Source: a virus
Strand: one strand, 5' to 3'
IMG/VR virus record: IMGVR_UViG_3300041997_000007
Location: 1-20,911 of that record
Length of the DNA stretch: 20,911 nucleotides
In this document: positions 1 through 5,911 of the stretch, piece after piece
Layout of the letters: each line of letters opens with the position of its first letter
Numbering within the stretch: position 1 is the stretch's first letter
The notes under the pieces: model-generated
Told to the model about the DNA's origin: nothing
Databases searched by the model: none
The model's input: the letters and a program-made list of their open reading frames with translations, nothing else
Program-made: the position numbers and the translations under genes

Positions 1-1
1 T

Positions 2-37
2 TTGGGCCTGAACGAATCGCCCGCCGAGCGGGAATGA
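2..37 (+). CDS. 3' end of upstream gene, probably phage portal protein (partial)
   Basis: Only the last 11 codons and a TGA stop at 35-37 are visible, reading LGLNESPAERE. Their frame and the 10-nt gap to the protease start suit the end of a head gene. In HK97-type operons the portal gene comes directly before the maturation protease, so a portal is inferred from position alone. Frame 1 is also open until a TGA at 49-51, so the choice of frame is not certain. Confidence 0.4.
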   Translation: MGLNESPAERE

Positions 38-47
38 GGAAGAAGCA

Positions 48-917
48 ATGACGATCAAAACGATGCCGGGCGCTCCGGAAGGCCGACTGCATGCTGGCGT
101 TTCCAGCCATATCCTGCCGCGGGCGCTGGACCGGTGGAACCCTGGCATCCAGGCGGCGACCGATCCGGATGAGGAGCGGACGATCAGCATTTACGACGTG
201 ATCGGCTATGACTACTGGACCGGTGAGGGCGTGACGGCCAAGCGTGTCGCCTCCGCACTTCGAAGCATGGGTGCCGGCGCGGTGACGGTGAACGTCAACA
301 GCCCCGGTGGTGACATGTTCGAAGGTCTGGCGATCTACAACCTGCTGCGCGAGCACAAGGGCGAAGTCACGGTGAAGGTGTTGGGCCTGGCGGCTTCCGC
401 TGCCTCGATCATCGCCATGGCCGGCGACACGGTGCAGATTGCCCGGGCCGGGTTCCTGATGATCCATAACGCTTGGGTCGTGGCGATGGGCAACCGGAAC
501 GACCTACGGGAATATGCGGACACGCTGGAGCCGTTCGATGCGGCGATGGCAGATATCTATGCGGCCCGTACCGGCAAGACCGACAAGCAAGTAGCCAAGA
601 TGATGGACGCGGAGACGTGGATCGGCGGCAGTTCAGCCGTTGAGGATGGCTTCGCTGACGAGCTTTTGCCCTCCGATCAGGTCAAGCAGGACGGCAAGAA
701 GGCCAGCGCATCGGCGGTCCGCAGGGTTGAAAGCGCGCTCCGGGCCTCCGGCATGCCGAAATCCGAAGCCATGAAATTGATTAGCGAACTCAAGTCCAGC
801 GCGGGTGATCCCGCTGGCGGCGGTGAGGGTGATCCCACCGAACACGACCAGCCGGTCGTATTCAGCGAAACCGCGGCCGTTGCCGCATCCCTTACCTCAA
901 TCTTCGAAAGGAAATGA
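48..917 (+). CDS. Head maturation protease, ClpP-like serine peptidase (S14 type)
   Basis: This 289-aa protein probably cleaves the scaffolding region of the capsid protein during prohead maturation. It shows a ClpP-like fold signature: VNVNSPGGDMFEGLAIYN at about residues 81-98, the nucleophile region GLAASAAS with likely catalytic Ser117, MIHNA with likely His140, and a likely acidic partner Asp169 just before IYAARTG. The C-terminal part after about residue 210 is Ala/Lys/Ser-rich and is probably a flexible or scaffold-like tail. The start ATG has an AAGAAG purine stretch upstream. The gene lies between the probable portal and the major capsid gene, as expected for HK97-like head modules. 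It overlaps the next gene at ATGA 914-917 if that gene starts at its first ATG. Confidence 0.93.
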   Translation: MTIKTMPGAPEGRLHAGVSSHILPRALDRWNPGIQAATDPDEERTISIYDVIGYDYWTGEGVTAKRVASALRSMGAGAVTVNVNSPGGDMFEGLAIYNLLREHKGEVTVKVLGLAASAASIIAMAGDTVQIARAGFLMIHNAWVVAMGNRNDLREYADTLEPFDAAMADIYAARTGKTDKQVAKMMDAETWIGGSSAVEDGFADELLPSDQVKQDGKKASASAVRRVESALRASGMPKSEAMKLISELKSSAGDPAGGGEGDPTEHDQPVVFSETAAVAASLTSIFERK

Positions 918-919
918 CA

Positions 920-2116
920 ATGGAAGACGATATCAAGAAAATCAATTCGAGCCTGAAGGAGGTCGGCGACCAGCTCAAGACCTTCGCCGAGCAGTCCCAG
1001 ACCGAGATCAAGGCGCACGCCAAGCTCTCCGAAGAGACCAAGGCGAAGGTGGATGAGCTGCTGACCCACCAGGGCGAACTACAGGCGCGTCTGGCCTCGG
1101 CCGAACAGCTGATGGCCAAGCTGGAACAGGGCGGTCTGCACAGCGAGCGTGAGCCGTCCCCGGGCGAGCAGGTTACCGAGTCGGAAGACTTCAAGGCCTT
1201 CGCGATCCGGGCGGCCAAGGGCTCCAGCTTCTGCATGCCGGTCAAGGCGGCGATCACCGAAGGTGCCGGTTCCGGTGCGGATCTGATCGTTCCCCAGCGC
1301 GTGCCGGGCGTCGTGACCCCGCCGATGCAGCGCCTGACCATCCGCGACTTGCTGTCGTGGGGCCGTACCACTTCGAACTCCGTTGAGTTCGTCCGTGAAT
1401 CCGGCTTCACCAATCTGGCCGCGCCGGTCTCGGAAAACCCCTCCGCGGGCAAGCCGGAGTCGCAGCTGACGTTCGAAATGGATTCGGCGCCGGTCGTGAC
1501 GATCGCTCACTGGATCCATGCGTCCAAGCAGGTGCTGTCCGATGTCCCGATGCTGCAGTCCTACATCGACGGCAGGTTGCGCTACGGCCTGAAGCTCGTG
1601 GAGGAAGCCCAGCTTCTGAACGGGTCGGGTGTTGGCCTGAACATCGACGGCATCTATACGCAGGCCACCGCGTATTCGCAGCCGGCCGGCTCGCAAGTTC
1701 AGTTCGAAACGATGATCGACCGTCTCCGCCTGGCACTGCTGCAGGTCGAACTGGCCGAATATTCATCGGACGGCATCGTGTTGAACCCGATCGACTGGGC
1801 CAACCTGGAACTGATCAAGACCACCGACAACGCCTACCTGTATTCGAACCCGCGCTTCATGACGGCTCCGGGTCTGTGGGGCCGTCCGGTGGTTTCGACC
1901 CAGGCGATGGGCGTCGGCGACTTCCTGACCGGCGCCTTCCAGTTGGGCGCGCAGGGCTGGGATCGTGAAGATGCCCGCCTGATCGTCTCGCTGGAAGACC
2001 GCGACAACGTGATCAAGAACATGGTCACGCTGCTGATGGAAGAGCGTCTGGCGCTGACGGTCTACCGTCCGGAGGCGTTCGTGAAGGGCGACTTCGACGG
2101 TCTGCCGGTCACCTGA
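920..2116 (+). CDS. Major capsid protein, HK97 fold
   Basis: This protein of about 398 aa builds the icosahedral shell. Residues from about 1 to 75 are charged and heptad-like (DDIKKINSSLKEVGDQLK), the usual coiled-coil delta domain that acts as internal scaffold and is removed by the upstream protease. The remainder matches HK97-type capsids: TPPMQRLTIRDLLSW, then VVTIAHWIHASKQVLSDVP, a spine-helix region around LRYGLKLVEEAQLLNGSG, and a P-domain/E-loop arrangement ending in MEERLALTVYRPEAFVKGDF. An in-frame ATG at 914 overlaps the protease stop, but the AAAGGA Shine-Dalgarno at 907-912 sits 7 nt before the ATG at 920, so 920 is preferred. The gene is followed by a strong terminator hairpin. 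The exact cleavage site cannot be read from the sequence. Confidence 0.95.
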   Translation: MEDDIKKINSSLKEVGDQLKTFAEQSQTEIKAHAKLSEETKAKVDELLTHQGELQARLASAEQLMAKLEQGGLHSEREPSPGEQVTESEDFKAFAIRAAKGSSFCMPVKAAITEGAGSGADLIVPQRVPGVVTPPMQRLTIRDLLSWGRTTSNSVEFVRESGFTNLAAPVSENPSAGKPESQLTFEMDSAPVVTIAHWIHASKQVLSDVPMLQSYIDGRLRYGLKLVEEAQLLNGSGVGLNIDGIYTQATAYSQPAGSQVQFETMIDRLRLALLQVELAEYSSDGIVLNPIDWANLELIKTTDNAYLYSNPRFMTAPGLWGRPVVSTQAMGVGDFLTGAFQLGAQGWDREDARLIVSLEDRDNVIKNMVTLLMEERLALTVYRPEAFVKGDFDGLPVT

Positions 2117-2137
2117 TCCATTGACAACGGCTAACGG

Positions 2138-2167
2138 AGCGGGGCGGCTTTCGGGTCGCCCCGTTTT
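2138..2167 (+). terminator. Rho-independent terminator after the major capsid gene
   Basis: A perfect 7-bp stem, CGGGGCG (2140-2146) with CGCCCCG (2157-2163), encloses a 10-nt loop and is followed directly by TTTT (2164-2167). It lies in the 65-nt gap between the capsid stop and the next ATG at 2182. A partial terminator here would make capsid mRNA more abundant than downstream late mRNA, in keeping with the high copy number of capsid protein. Confidence 0.8.
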
Positions 2168-2181
2168 GAACGGAGTGGAAC

Positions 2182-2460
2182 ATGATCGAAGTACGCGCGC
2201 TCGCTTCATTCGAGCACTCAGGAAAGCGGCTACGCGGGGAAAGGTTCTTTGTGATCCCCAAACAAGCGGCACAGTTGGCGGCAAAGGGACTGATCGAGAA
2301 GATTGCGGAGGAAACCGGAAACCCCAAGGTGCCCGCTGGGATCGCGTCGTCTGTATCGCCAGCGGGCCGAGTGTTACCACGGACGACATTGAGCGCATCC
2401 GGCGATGGCGTGAAGCGGAAACGGGGACGGCCCAGAAAGAATCCCGAGCCGTCATTGTAG
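2182..2460 (+). CDS. Small head-associated protein with basic AT-hook-like tail (unshifted product)
   Basis: This 92-aa protein lies directly after the capsid terminator and has a good Shine-Dalgarno (GGAG, 2172-2175) 6 nt before its ATG. The first ~45 residues (MIEVRALASFEHSGKRLRGE, then a stretch with QAAQLAAKGLIEKI) resemble small phage proteins often found next to the major capsid gene; no function is assigned here. The tail ends in KRKRGRPRKNPEPSL, whose RGRPRK core resembles an AT hook. DNA contact inside the head is possible but unproven. The 3' half of the gene overlaps a second frame that encodes a DUF115-like domain, and an in-phase slippery heptamer with a downstream hairpin suggests a fraction of ribosomes shift into it. 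Confidence 0.75.
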   Translation: MIEVRALASFEHSGKRLRGERFFVIPKQAAQLAAKGLIEKIAEETGNPKVPAGIASSVSPAGRVLPRTTLSASGDGVKRKRGRPRKNPEPSL

Positions 2461-2924
2461 TCAACACCAGTTTTAAGCTGGCCCTGTGGGCTGACGCCCT
2501 CTTCGCGATGGACCGGGTTTGGTGGGATCACTACATGGAGGAAGTGAAGCAGACCTTCACCGGAAGCCTGTATTCGCACGGGCATCGGCCCGACGTGAAG
2601 CGGGTGAATGGGGTCTATTTCAAGTCCTCAAACCAGAATAGCGGTGCCGGCGCGGTTGTGCTGGCCGCCGAGTGGGGCGCCAAGGAGATCATTCTGCTGG
2701 GGTATGACTGCCAATTCTCAGGCGGGAAACGACACTGGCACGGGGATCACCCCGCCAAAAACCGGCATGGTAAAGGAATGGGCAATGCTGGCTCTATGAA
2801 TAAGTGGCCCGAACAGTTCAGGAAGGCGCTTCCCTATTTGCGGGGCGCCAAGGTTATCAACGCATCGCGGGAGACGGCCTTGAAGGTCTTTCCCCGGATG
2901 CCACTGGAGGATGTGCTGACGTGA
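2182..2924 (+). CDS. Probable -1 frameshift fusion: small head protein N-terminus plus DUF115-like (glycosyltransferase-type) domain
   Basis: If translation shifts -1 at 2325, the product is 247 aa: 48 residues of the small head protein, then 199 residues from the other frame. The second part has a Rossmann-like pattern resembling DUF115/Maf-type enzymes: CIASGPSV (about 58-65), IVVNTSFKLALWADALFAMD (about 92-111) and NSGAGAVVLAAEWGAKEI followed by ILLGYDCQF (about 153-179). Members of this broad group include sugar-transfer and pterin-pyrophosphokinase-like proteins, so the substrate is unknown. The frame has no ATG, GTG or TTG between 2178 and the conserved core. Its only earlier starts are TTG 2121, TTG 2166 and GTG 2175, and the peptide they would add looks like antisense-quality filler. 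The stop overlaps the next start by 4 nt (GTGA, 2921-2924). Confidence 0.7.
2319..2367 (+). promoter_or_regulatory. Candidate programmed -1 ribosomal frameshift signal (head gene to DUF115-like domain)
   Basis: The heptamer A AAC CCC occupies 2319-2325 in phase with the gene starting at 2182 (codons GGA AAC CCC). A 5-nt spacer (2326-2330) follows, then a perfect 9-bp stem, GCCCGCTGG (2331-2339) with CCAGCGGGC (2359-2367), around a 19-nt loop. After a -1 slip, the Pro tRNA re-pairs fully with CCC and the Asn tRNA is mismatched only at the wobble position. The new frame starts at 2325 and reads straight into the DUF115-like domain. A second in-phase heptamer, A AAG GGA, lies at 2283-2289 and could serve as an alternative site. 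Confidence 0.6.
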
Positions 2925-3259
2925 GCGTAATCGACATCGGGATTGCGAAGCGCCGGCTGCGCGTGATCGGGAGCTTCAATGATGAGGATATCCAGCAGGC
3001 GTTAGATGGCGCCGAGCAGGAGGCATGTCGGTATCTGAACCGGTCCCAGCTTCCGACCCTGCCGCATGACTTTCCTTGCTGCGAGACCAGCTCAGAGGAT
3101 GTGCCGTCGAGTGAGGATGCCGTGGCCTCTGATGTGGTGGAAGGCGTGATGCTGTTGGTCCTGGCCTCGTTCAACGCCACGACTCCGGATGAGGTCGCCG
3201 GATATCGCCGCGCCGCGGAGGTCAAGCTGCATCCCTACCGGGTGTGCATCGGCGTATGA
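2921..3259 (+). CDS. Head-tail connector protein (HK97 gp6-like)
   Basis: This 112-aa protein probably forms the ring that extends the portal and receives the tail. Its length and helical pattern fit the gp6-like connector family: a start of VSVIDIGIAKRRLRVIG, then DEDIQQALDGAEQEACRYL, then a C-terminal helix with VAGYRRAAEVKLHPYR. The start is the GTG at 2921, with GGAGG at 2906-2910 ten nt upstream and a GTGA overlap with the preceding stop; longer versions in this frame add unconvincing residues. Its stop overlaps the start of the next gene (ATGA, 3256-3259). Position between capsid genes and the head-closure adaptor supports the call. Confidence 0.8.
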   Translation: MSVIDIGIAKRRLRVIGSFNDEDIQQALDGAEQEACRYLNRSQLPTLPHDFPCCETSSEDVPSSEDAVASDVVEGVMLLVLASFNATTPDEVAGYRRAAEVKLHPYRVCIGV

Positions 3260-3618
3260 CGACCTTTAGCCAGCACCTGATTCACCGGATTACCTTCCAG
3301 GAGCCGATCGAATCCAAGGACAGCGAAGGGTATCCGACGGTCGAATGGGACAACGTGTGGCTCGATTCGGAGACGGAACTTGCCGATGTGCCGGCTGAGG
3401 TTCTGACTGGCCCGGGCCGTGAATTCCCGCAGTCTGGCCAGATACAGGCTGACATCGCCGCGCGCATCCGCTGCCCGTGGTTCCCTGGCGGAATCAATTC
3501 GGCATGGCGAATTCTGTGGGATGGGTTCGTGTTCAACATTGACGGCATCCCTGACTTGGATGCTACGGGACGTAGGGAGTATCGAATCAAGTGCAAGGCA
3601 GGGGTCAATGACGGATGA
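3256..3618 (+). CDS. Phage head-tail adaptor / head closure protein
   Basis: This 120-aa protein matches the small beta-rich head-tail adaptor family (SPP1 gp16-like): an opening LIHRITFQEPIESKDSEGYP, then VEWDNVWLDSETELADVPA, and an ending FVFNIDGIPDLDATGRREYR. These proteins close the connector channel after DNA packaging. The start chosen is the ATG at 3256, which gives an ATGA overlap with the connector gene; an in-frame GTG at 3244 is possible but less likely. The 3' end overlaps the next gene, whose ATG is at 3608. Confidence 0.82.
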   Translation: MTTFSQHLIHRITFQEPIESKDSEGYPTVEWDNVWLDSETELADVPAEVLTGPGREFPQSGQIQADIAARIRCPWFPGGINSAWRILWDGFVFNIDGIPDLDATGRREYRIKCKAGVNDG

Positions 3619-4330
3619 GTTAGCGGCTAAGGCAGAACCTTTGACAATTGTTACTTTTAAATGGAGCACCCCAGGCTACCGGGCAAATTTCGAGAGCCGG
3701 CACGTCAACATCCTTCGCCGCATGGTGCTTCGTCACTATCCAGACCCGGTGCGGTTTGTTTGCTTTACGGATGATCCTGTTGGCATTGAGCCAAAGATTC
3801 AGACCCATCCGCTGTGGGATGACCACCGGCAGGTTCCCAACCCTACTGGAGGCGGTCGACCCTCTTGCTATGTGCGGCTGAAGCTGTGGGACCCGGCAAT
3901 GCTGGAACTGATAGGCCCGCGGTTCGTCATGCTGGACTTGGACACCATCATCTGCGGAGACCTGCGGCCCATCTTCAACCGTACCGAAGACGTGGTGATG
4001 TGGAAGTCGCCGACCAATGAGTGGCCCTACAACGGGGCGATGTTCATGGCCAACACTGGAGCACGGCCCCAGGTTTGGAATGACTTCGACCCGATCAAGT
4101 CGCCGGCGCTGACCCAGGCCAAGGGCTACCGCGGCAGCGATCAGGCCTGGCTGTCCCACTGCATGGGTCCAAATGAGGCGGTCTGGACGGCGCGCGATGG
4201 GGTGATCTTTCAGAACGATGTGTGGAAGCGCCAGTCCCGCAAGCCGTCTGGTGCTCGGATCGTGTTTACCACCGCAGGACATCCGCCTTGGACAGCTCGC
4301 GCGCCATGGGTGAAGGAGCATTACCGGTGA
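3608..4330 (+). CDS. GT-A type glycosyltransferase-like protein with DxD motif
   Basis: This 240-aa protein opens with a beta strand (LTIVTFKWSTPGYRANF), followed by VRFVCFTDDPVGIEP. It carries a DxD metal/nucleotide-sugar motif, D110-L-D112, within FVMLDLDTIICGDLRPIF, and a GSDQAW motif at 176-181, as in GT8-like enzymes. It probably transfers a sugar from a nucleotide-sugar donor; acceptor and sugar are unknown. No signal peptide or membrane segment is visible, so it should act in the cytoplasm. It starts inside the end of the head-closure gene (11-nt overlap), with AGGGG just upstream, and overlaps the next gene by 4 nt (GTGA). A virion protein is a plausible acceptor, given its place among head and neck genes. 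Confidence 0.78.
   Translation: MTDELAAKAEPLTIVTFKWSTPGYRANFESRHVNILRRMVLRHYPDPVRFVCFTDDPVGIEPKIQTHPLWDDHRQVPNPTGGGRPSCYVRLKLWDPAMLELIGPRFVMLDLDTIICGDLRPIFNRTEDVVMWKSPTNEWPYNGAMFMANTGARPQVWNDFDPIKSPALTQAKGYRGSDQAWLSHCMGPNEAVWTARDGVIFQNDVWKRQSRKPSGARIVFTTAGHPPWTARAPWVKEHYR
4315..4330 (+). repeat. Direct repeat, upstream copy, flanking the GT2-like gene
   Basis: The 16-nt sequence GGAGCATTACCGGTGA is repeated at 4953-4968 as GGAGGCTTACCGGTGA (14 of 16 identical; the last 10 nt are identical). Each copy spans a Shine-Dalgarno, the end of one gene and the GTG start of the next. The pair exactly brackets the GT2-like gene. Confidence 0.6.
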
Positions 4331-4968
4331 TCACCGTCATCACGCCAACCTGCGGGCGTCCCCTTGGGATCGCTTTGGCCGAACGATGGATGGCGCGGCA
4401 GACGGTGAAGCCGGATCGGTGGATCGTGGCGGACGGCGGCGAGACACCTTCCCCGCTGACAATGGGGCAGGAACGGCGCTGGTCGCCCTCTGCGCCCGGC
4501 CCGGCAAACTTCGCGGGCAATGTACTGCGCGCGCTGGAAGGCGTCACAGGGGCTGTGGTGTGCGTGGAAGATGATGATTTCTATGCGGCCGACCACATTG
4601 AGCGCTGCCTAGATGGTTTGGAGAAAGGCGACCACGGCTGCGAATGGCTGCGGTACTGGAATGTGCAGTTCAAGGCGTGGAAGGAAATTCGCAACATCGG
4701 TTCCTCCCTCGCCCAAACCGCGACCCGGGATATTCCCCGTCTGCGTGCTGCCGCTGAGGCTGCGCTTGCGGCTGGGGACTACACGATAGATGGCAGGTTT
4801 TGGGACGGCCGCAAGGCGCGCGGTCCCAAGACCGTGGTCGGGATCAAGGGTCTACCGGGAATCAAAGGGCTGGGAATGGGCCATCGCCCCGGAAAGGGCT
4901 GGCACCCGGACCCCGCTGGCCGGAAGTTGCGGGAGTGGATTGGGACTGACACGGAGGCTTACCGGTGA
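4327..4968 (+). CDS. Family 2-like glycosyltransferase
   Basis: This 213-aa protein opens with ITVITPTCGRPLGIALAERW, the nucleotide-binding start of GT-A family 2 enzymes, then RWIVADGG at 31-38. Its acidic metal-binding motif is EDDD at 81-84 in VVCVEDDDFYAADHIERC. The C-terminal half is shorter than in many GT2 enzymes and has no membrane segment. The start is GTG 4327, with GGAG at 4315-4318 and a GTGA overlap; earlier in-frame ATGs would extend deep into the previous gene. It is likely to modify the same target, or extend the same glycan, as the preceding DxD enzyme. The gene is bracketed by a near-perfect 16-nt direct repeat, which suggests cassette-like gain. Confidence 0.75.
   Translation: MITVITPTCGRPLGIALAERWMARQTVKPDRWIVADGGETPSPLTMGQERRWSPSAPGPANFAGNVLRALEGVTGAVVCVEDDDFYAADHIERCLDGLEKGDHGCEWLRYWNVQFKAWKEIRNIGSSLAQTATRDIPRLRAAAEAALAAGDYTIDGRFWDGRKARGPKTVVGIKGLPGIKGLGMGHRPGKGWHPDPAGRKLREWIGTDTEAYR
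4953..4968 (+). repeat. Direct repeat, downstream copy, flanking the GT2-like gene
   Basis: GGAGGCTTACCGGTGA here matches 4315-4330 at 14 of 16 positions, with TTACCGGTGA identical. It contains the ribosome binding site and the GTGA stop/start overlap for the gp10-like gene that follows. Confidence 0.6.
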
Positions 4969-5456
4969 AGGTCGACTTCAAAATATCAGGACTTGAGGGT
5001 GTCCTTGCCACGCTGAAGTCTTTACCCCCAGAAATAGTTTCAAAAAGAGGCGGTCCGGTGAAGCTGGCCCTAGCCAAAGGTGCGCGCCTGATTCGGGACG
5101 AGGCAAAGAAGAACCTGCGGGCATCCATTGCGATACGTGGCGCTGATAGCACCGGGACTACGGTTAAGTCAGTAATCGCCACCCGTGGTAAAGCGCCATC
5201 ATCTGGCAAGGGTGAGAGGTATTTAGTTCGGGTCAAGAAAGCGACATTCGTAAATGCCAAAGGCCAAAAGACCAGTACGCTAATGACTGCCAATCTTCTC
5301 GAATACGGTTCAGCACACCAGCCAGCAACCCCGTGGCTGCGTCCTGCTGTCATCTCCAAGGGCCAGCAAGCGATCGACGTGATCGTGAGCGACTTGAAGC
5401 GCCGCATCGATCTAACGGTTCGCAAACTGGCCGCACAGAATAAGGCGAAGGGCTGA
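4965..5456 (+). CDS. HK97 gp10-like neck/tail completion protein
   Basis: This 163-aa protein fits the HK97 gp10 family. It has a start VDFKISGLEGVLATLKSLP, a basic helix ALAKGARLIRDEAKKNLR, and the family's closing pattern NLLEYGSAHQPATPWLRPA followed by a C-terminal helix. These proteins join the tail terminator to the head connector. The GTG start at 4965 has GGAGG upstream and overlaps the preceding stop by 4 nt. Its stop overlaps the next ATG by 1 nt (TGATG). Position between head-closure and tail-terminator genes is normal once the inserted glycosyltransferases are ignored. Confidence 0.87.
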   Translation: MKVDFKISGLEGVLATLKSLPPEIVSKRGGPVKLALAKGARLIRDEAKKNLRASIAIRGADSTGTTVKSVIATRGKAPSSGKGERYLVRVKKATFVNAKGQKTSTLMTANLLEYGSAHQPATPWLRPAVISKGQQAIDVIVSDLKRRIDLTVRKLAAQNKAKG

Positions 5457-5818
5457 TGTTTCCTCCGGTTTACACAACCCTACGCGCGAACGCTACGGTG
5501 CTGGCAACCGTAGCCGATCGCATCGGCCCGCACGGAACCGTAGCCCAAACCGAAACGCGCCCGTACATCACCTGGCAGGTAGTGCTGGGGCAGCCGCACG
5601 ACAACCTGAGTGACCCGCCGCCATCTGACTTCACCTCGCTACAGATCGATTGCTATCACGCGAACGCACTGGCTGTGGTCACGCTGGCCTCTGCTGTACG
5701 GGATGCTCTGGACGCGGCGTGGGTAGTCAATCGGACGATCATCAATATACGTGACTTTGATACCAAGCTATACCGCGTCGGCCTTGAGGCTGACTTCATC
5801 ACGCAACGTACACCGTAA
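5456..5818 (+). CDS. Tail terminator protein (DUF3168-like)
   Basis: This 120-aa protein resembles the DUF3168 group: PPVYTTLRANATVLATVADRI with PHGTVAQTETRPYITWQ, then LQIDCYHANALAVVTLASAV and a closing VGLEADFITQ. This family caps the tail tube and stops its growth once the tape-measure length is reached. It starts 1 nt inside the preceding stop. It is followed by a 93-nt structured leader before the major tail gene. Confidence 0.82.
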   Translation: MFPPVYTTLRANATVLATVADRIGPHGTVAQTETRPYITWQVVLGQPHDNLSDPPPSDFTSLQIDCYHANALAVVTLASAVRDALDAAWVVNRTIINIRDFDTKLYRVGLEADFITQRTP

Positions 5819-5827
5819 TTCAAGAAT

Positions 5828-5883
5828 CCAAGGAGTCGGTGGCCAACTGGCTCCCTTGGTGTTGCCCGCGTTTGCGGGTTATT
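5828..5883 (+). promoter_or_regulatory. Structured leader of the major tail protein gene with terminator-like hairpin
   Basis: The 93-nt gap 5819-5911 holds two consecutive hairpins. CCAAGGAG (5828-5835) pairs with CTCCCTTGG (5851-5859) with one bulged C. CCCGC (5865-5869) pairs with GCGGG (5874-5878) over a GTTT loop and is followed by TTATT. The second is a weak, terminator-like hairpin. Such leaders can set the amount of the highly expressed tail tube mRNA or protect its 5' end. No convincing promoter boxes were found. Confidence 0.45.
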
Positions 5884-5911
5884 GGCCGACCCACAAACTG
5901 AGGAAATTGAA

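Noticed and set aside
892-1452. Minus-strand reading frames opposite the protease and capsid genes
   Set aside because: They lie antisense to well-supported capsid coding sequence, are Arg/Ser/Pro-rich as shadows usually are, and lack ribosome binding sites.
2121-2324. Extension of the DUF115-like reading frame upstream to TTG 2121 (or TTG 2166, GTG 2175)
   Set aside because: It would run across the terminator hairpin and use the Shine-Dalgarno and coding region of the small head gene in another frame; the peptide has no natural composition. Frameshifting explains the frame better, though GTG 2175 cannot be fully excluded.
3620-4321. 233-codon minus-strand frame opposite the DxD glycosyltransferase
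   Set aside because: It is a shadow of a convincing + strand gene that fits the operon; its protein has no recognisable pattern.
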